DNA of 42,082 nt from Oscillospiraceae bacterium. Lineage in GTDB: Bacteria; Bacillota; Clostridia; Oscillospirales; Oscillospiraceae. The position numbers and the translations under genes were made by a program. Below are positions 42,008 to 42,082 of this stretch, piece after piece (the stretch's first letter is position 1; the number at the start of each line of letters is the position of its first letter). The notes beneath the pieces were generated by a model. It was given only the letters and a program-made list of their open reading frames with translations. It did not search any database and was not told the origin of the DNA. Where the stretch lies: contig JAFUGY010000035.1 of the NCBI GenBank assembly GCA_017469115.1, forward strand, positions 1 to 42,082, in the 5' to 3' direction.

Positions 42008-42082
42008 CATCTTACTTTATGCATCCCGGAAAAAAGGCTGTATTTAGTCCCTTTGTCTCCATATCATTCTGTAAAAGTTTCA

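Noticed and set aside
1-42082. CRISPR array, tRNA or rRNA gene, prophage or insertion sequence
   Set aside because: No regularly spaced direct repeats, no cloverleaf with a TTCGA-type arm that held up, and no transposase or integrase motif were seen on either strand.

Overview
The window looks like a chromosomal segment of an uncultured, probably gut-associated member of the Bacillota, class Clostridia. The signs are: strong AGGAGG-type ribosome binding sites, frequent TTG and GTG starts, consensus housekeeping promoters with 17-base spacers, a T-box riboswitch, the gene order gdpP-rplI-dnaB followed by tilS-hpt-ftsH, and dispersed CTCA-type two-hairpin intergenic repeats of the kind seen in gut Clostridia. 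No rRNA, tRNA, CRISPR array, prophage or insertion sequence was seen.

Region 1 (1-8015): a minus-strand housekeeping operon, gdpP (c-di-AMP phosphodiesterase), rplI, dnaB, tilS, hpt and ftsH (cut by the left edge). It has a clear divergent promoter pair shared with plus-strand dut. Region 2 (8097-11291): a tryptophan-specific T-box (UGG specifier, UGGC acceptor-pairing bulge) controlling a TrpXYZ-type ABC importer. Region 3 (11340-13635): a 60-residue two-helix membrane protein, an mgtC/sapB-family gene broken by one base in a poly-T run, a MutT-type Nudix hydrolase and a cytidylate-kinase-like protein. Region 4 (13770-19454): minus-strand rmlA-rmlB, a divergent formate-tetrahydrofolate ligase bracketed by two copies of one repeat, and lepA.

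Region 5 (19593-22619): a double zinc-ribbon membrane protein and a TPM-domain exported protein, convergent with a zinc-ribbon/coiled-coil/Ig-like membrane protein. Region 6 (22702-29131): one minus-strand operon with a phosphonate-type importer (phnD, phnC, two phnE), a cytoplasmic 5'-nucleotidase-like metallophosphatase and an unrecognised P-loop protein, ending at a strong terminator. Region 7 (29166-30986): a MalY/PatB-type C-S lyase divergent from mscL, whose product ends in a zinc ribbon.

Region 8 (30990-40741): a minus-strand carbohydrate locus made of a GH94 phosphorylase that closely resembles chitobiose phosphorylase, a phosphohexomutase, a YesM-type sensor kinase, a CUT1 sugar-binding protein with two permeases, and a YesN-type response regulator. 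Together these would sense and import a beta-linked disaccharide, cleave it with phosphate and send the sugar-1-phosphate into glycolysis. No ATPase is encoded, so a shared MsmX-type ATPase must be supplied from elsewhere. Region 9 (40988-42007): a secreted alpha/beta hydrolase with its own promoter and terminator.

Cross-cutting observations: all three ABC binding proteins carry ordinary signal-peptidase-I signals with no lipobox, and each binding-protein gene is separated from the next transporter gene by a strong hairpin. The best candidates for undescribed biology are the PhnDCEE-nucleotidase-P-loop operon, the zinc-ribbon/TPM/Ig-like membrane cluster, and the compact chitobiose-like operon with its two-component genes at opposite ends of the transporter block.
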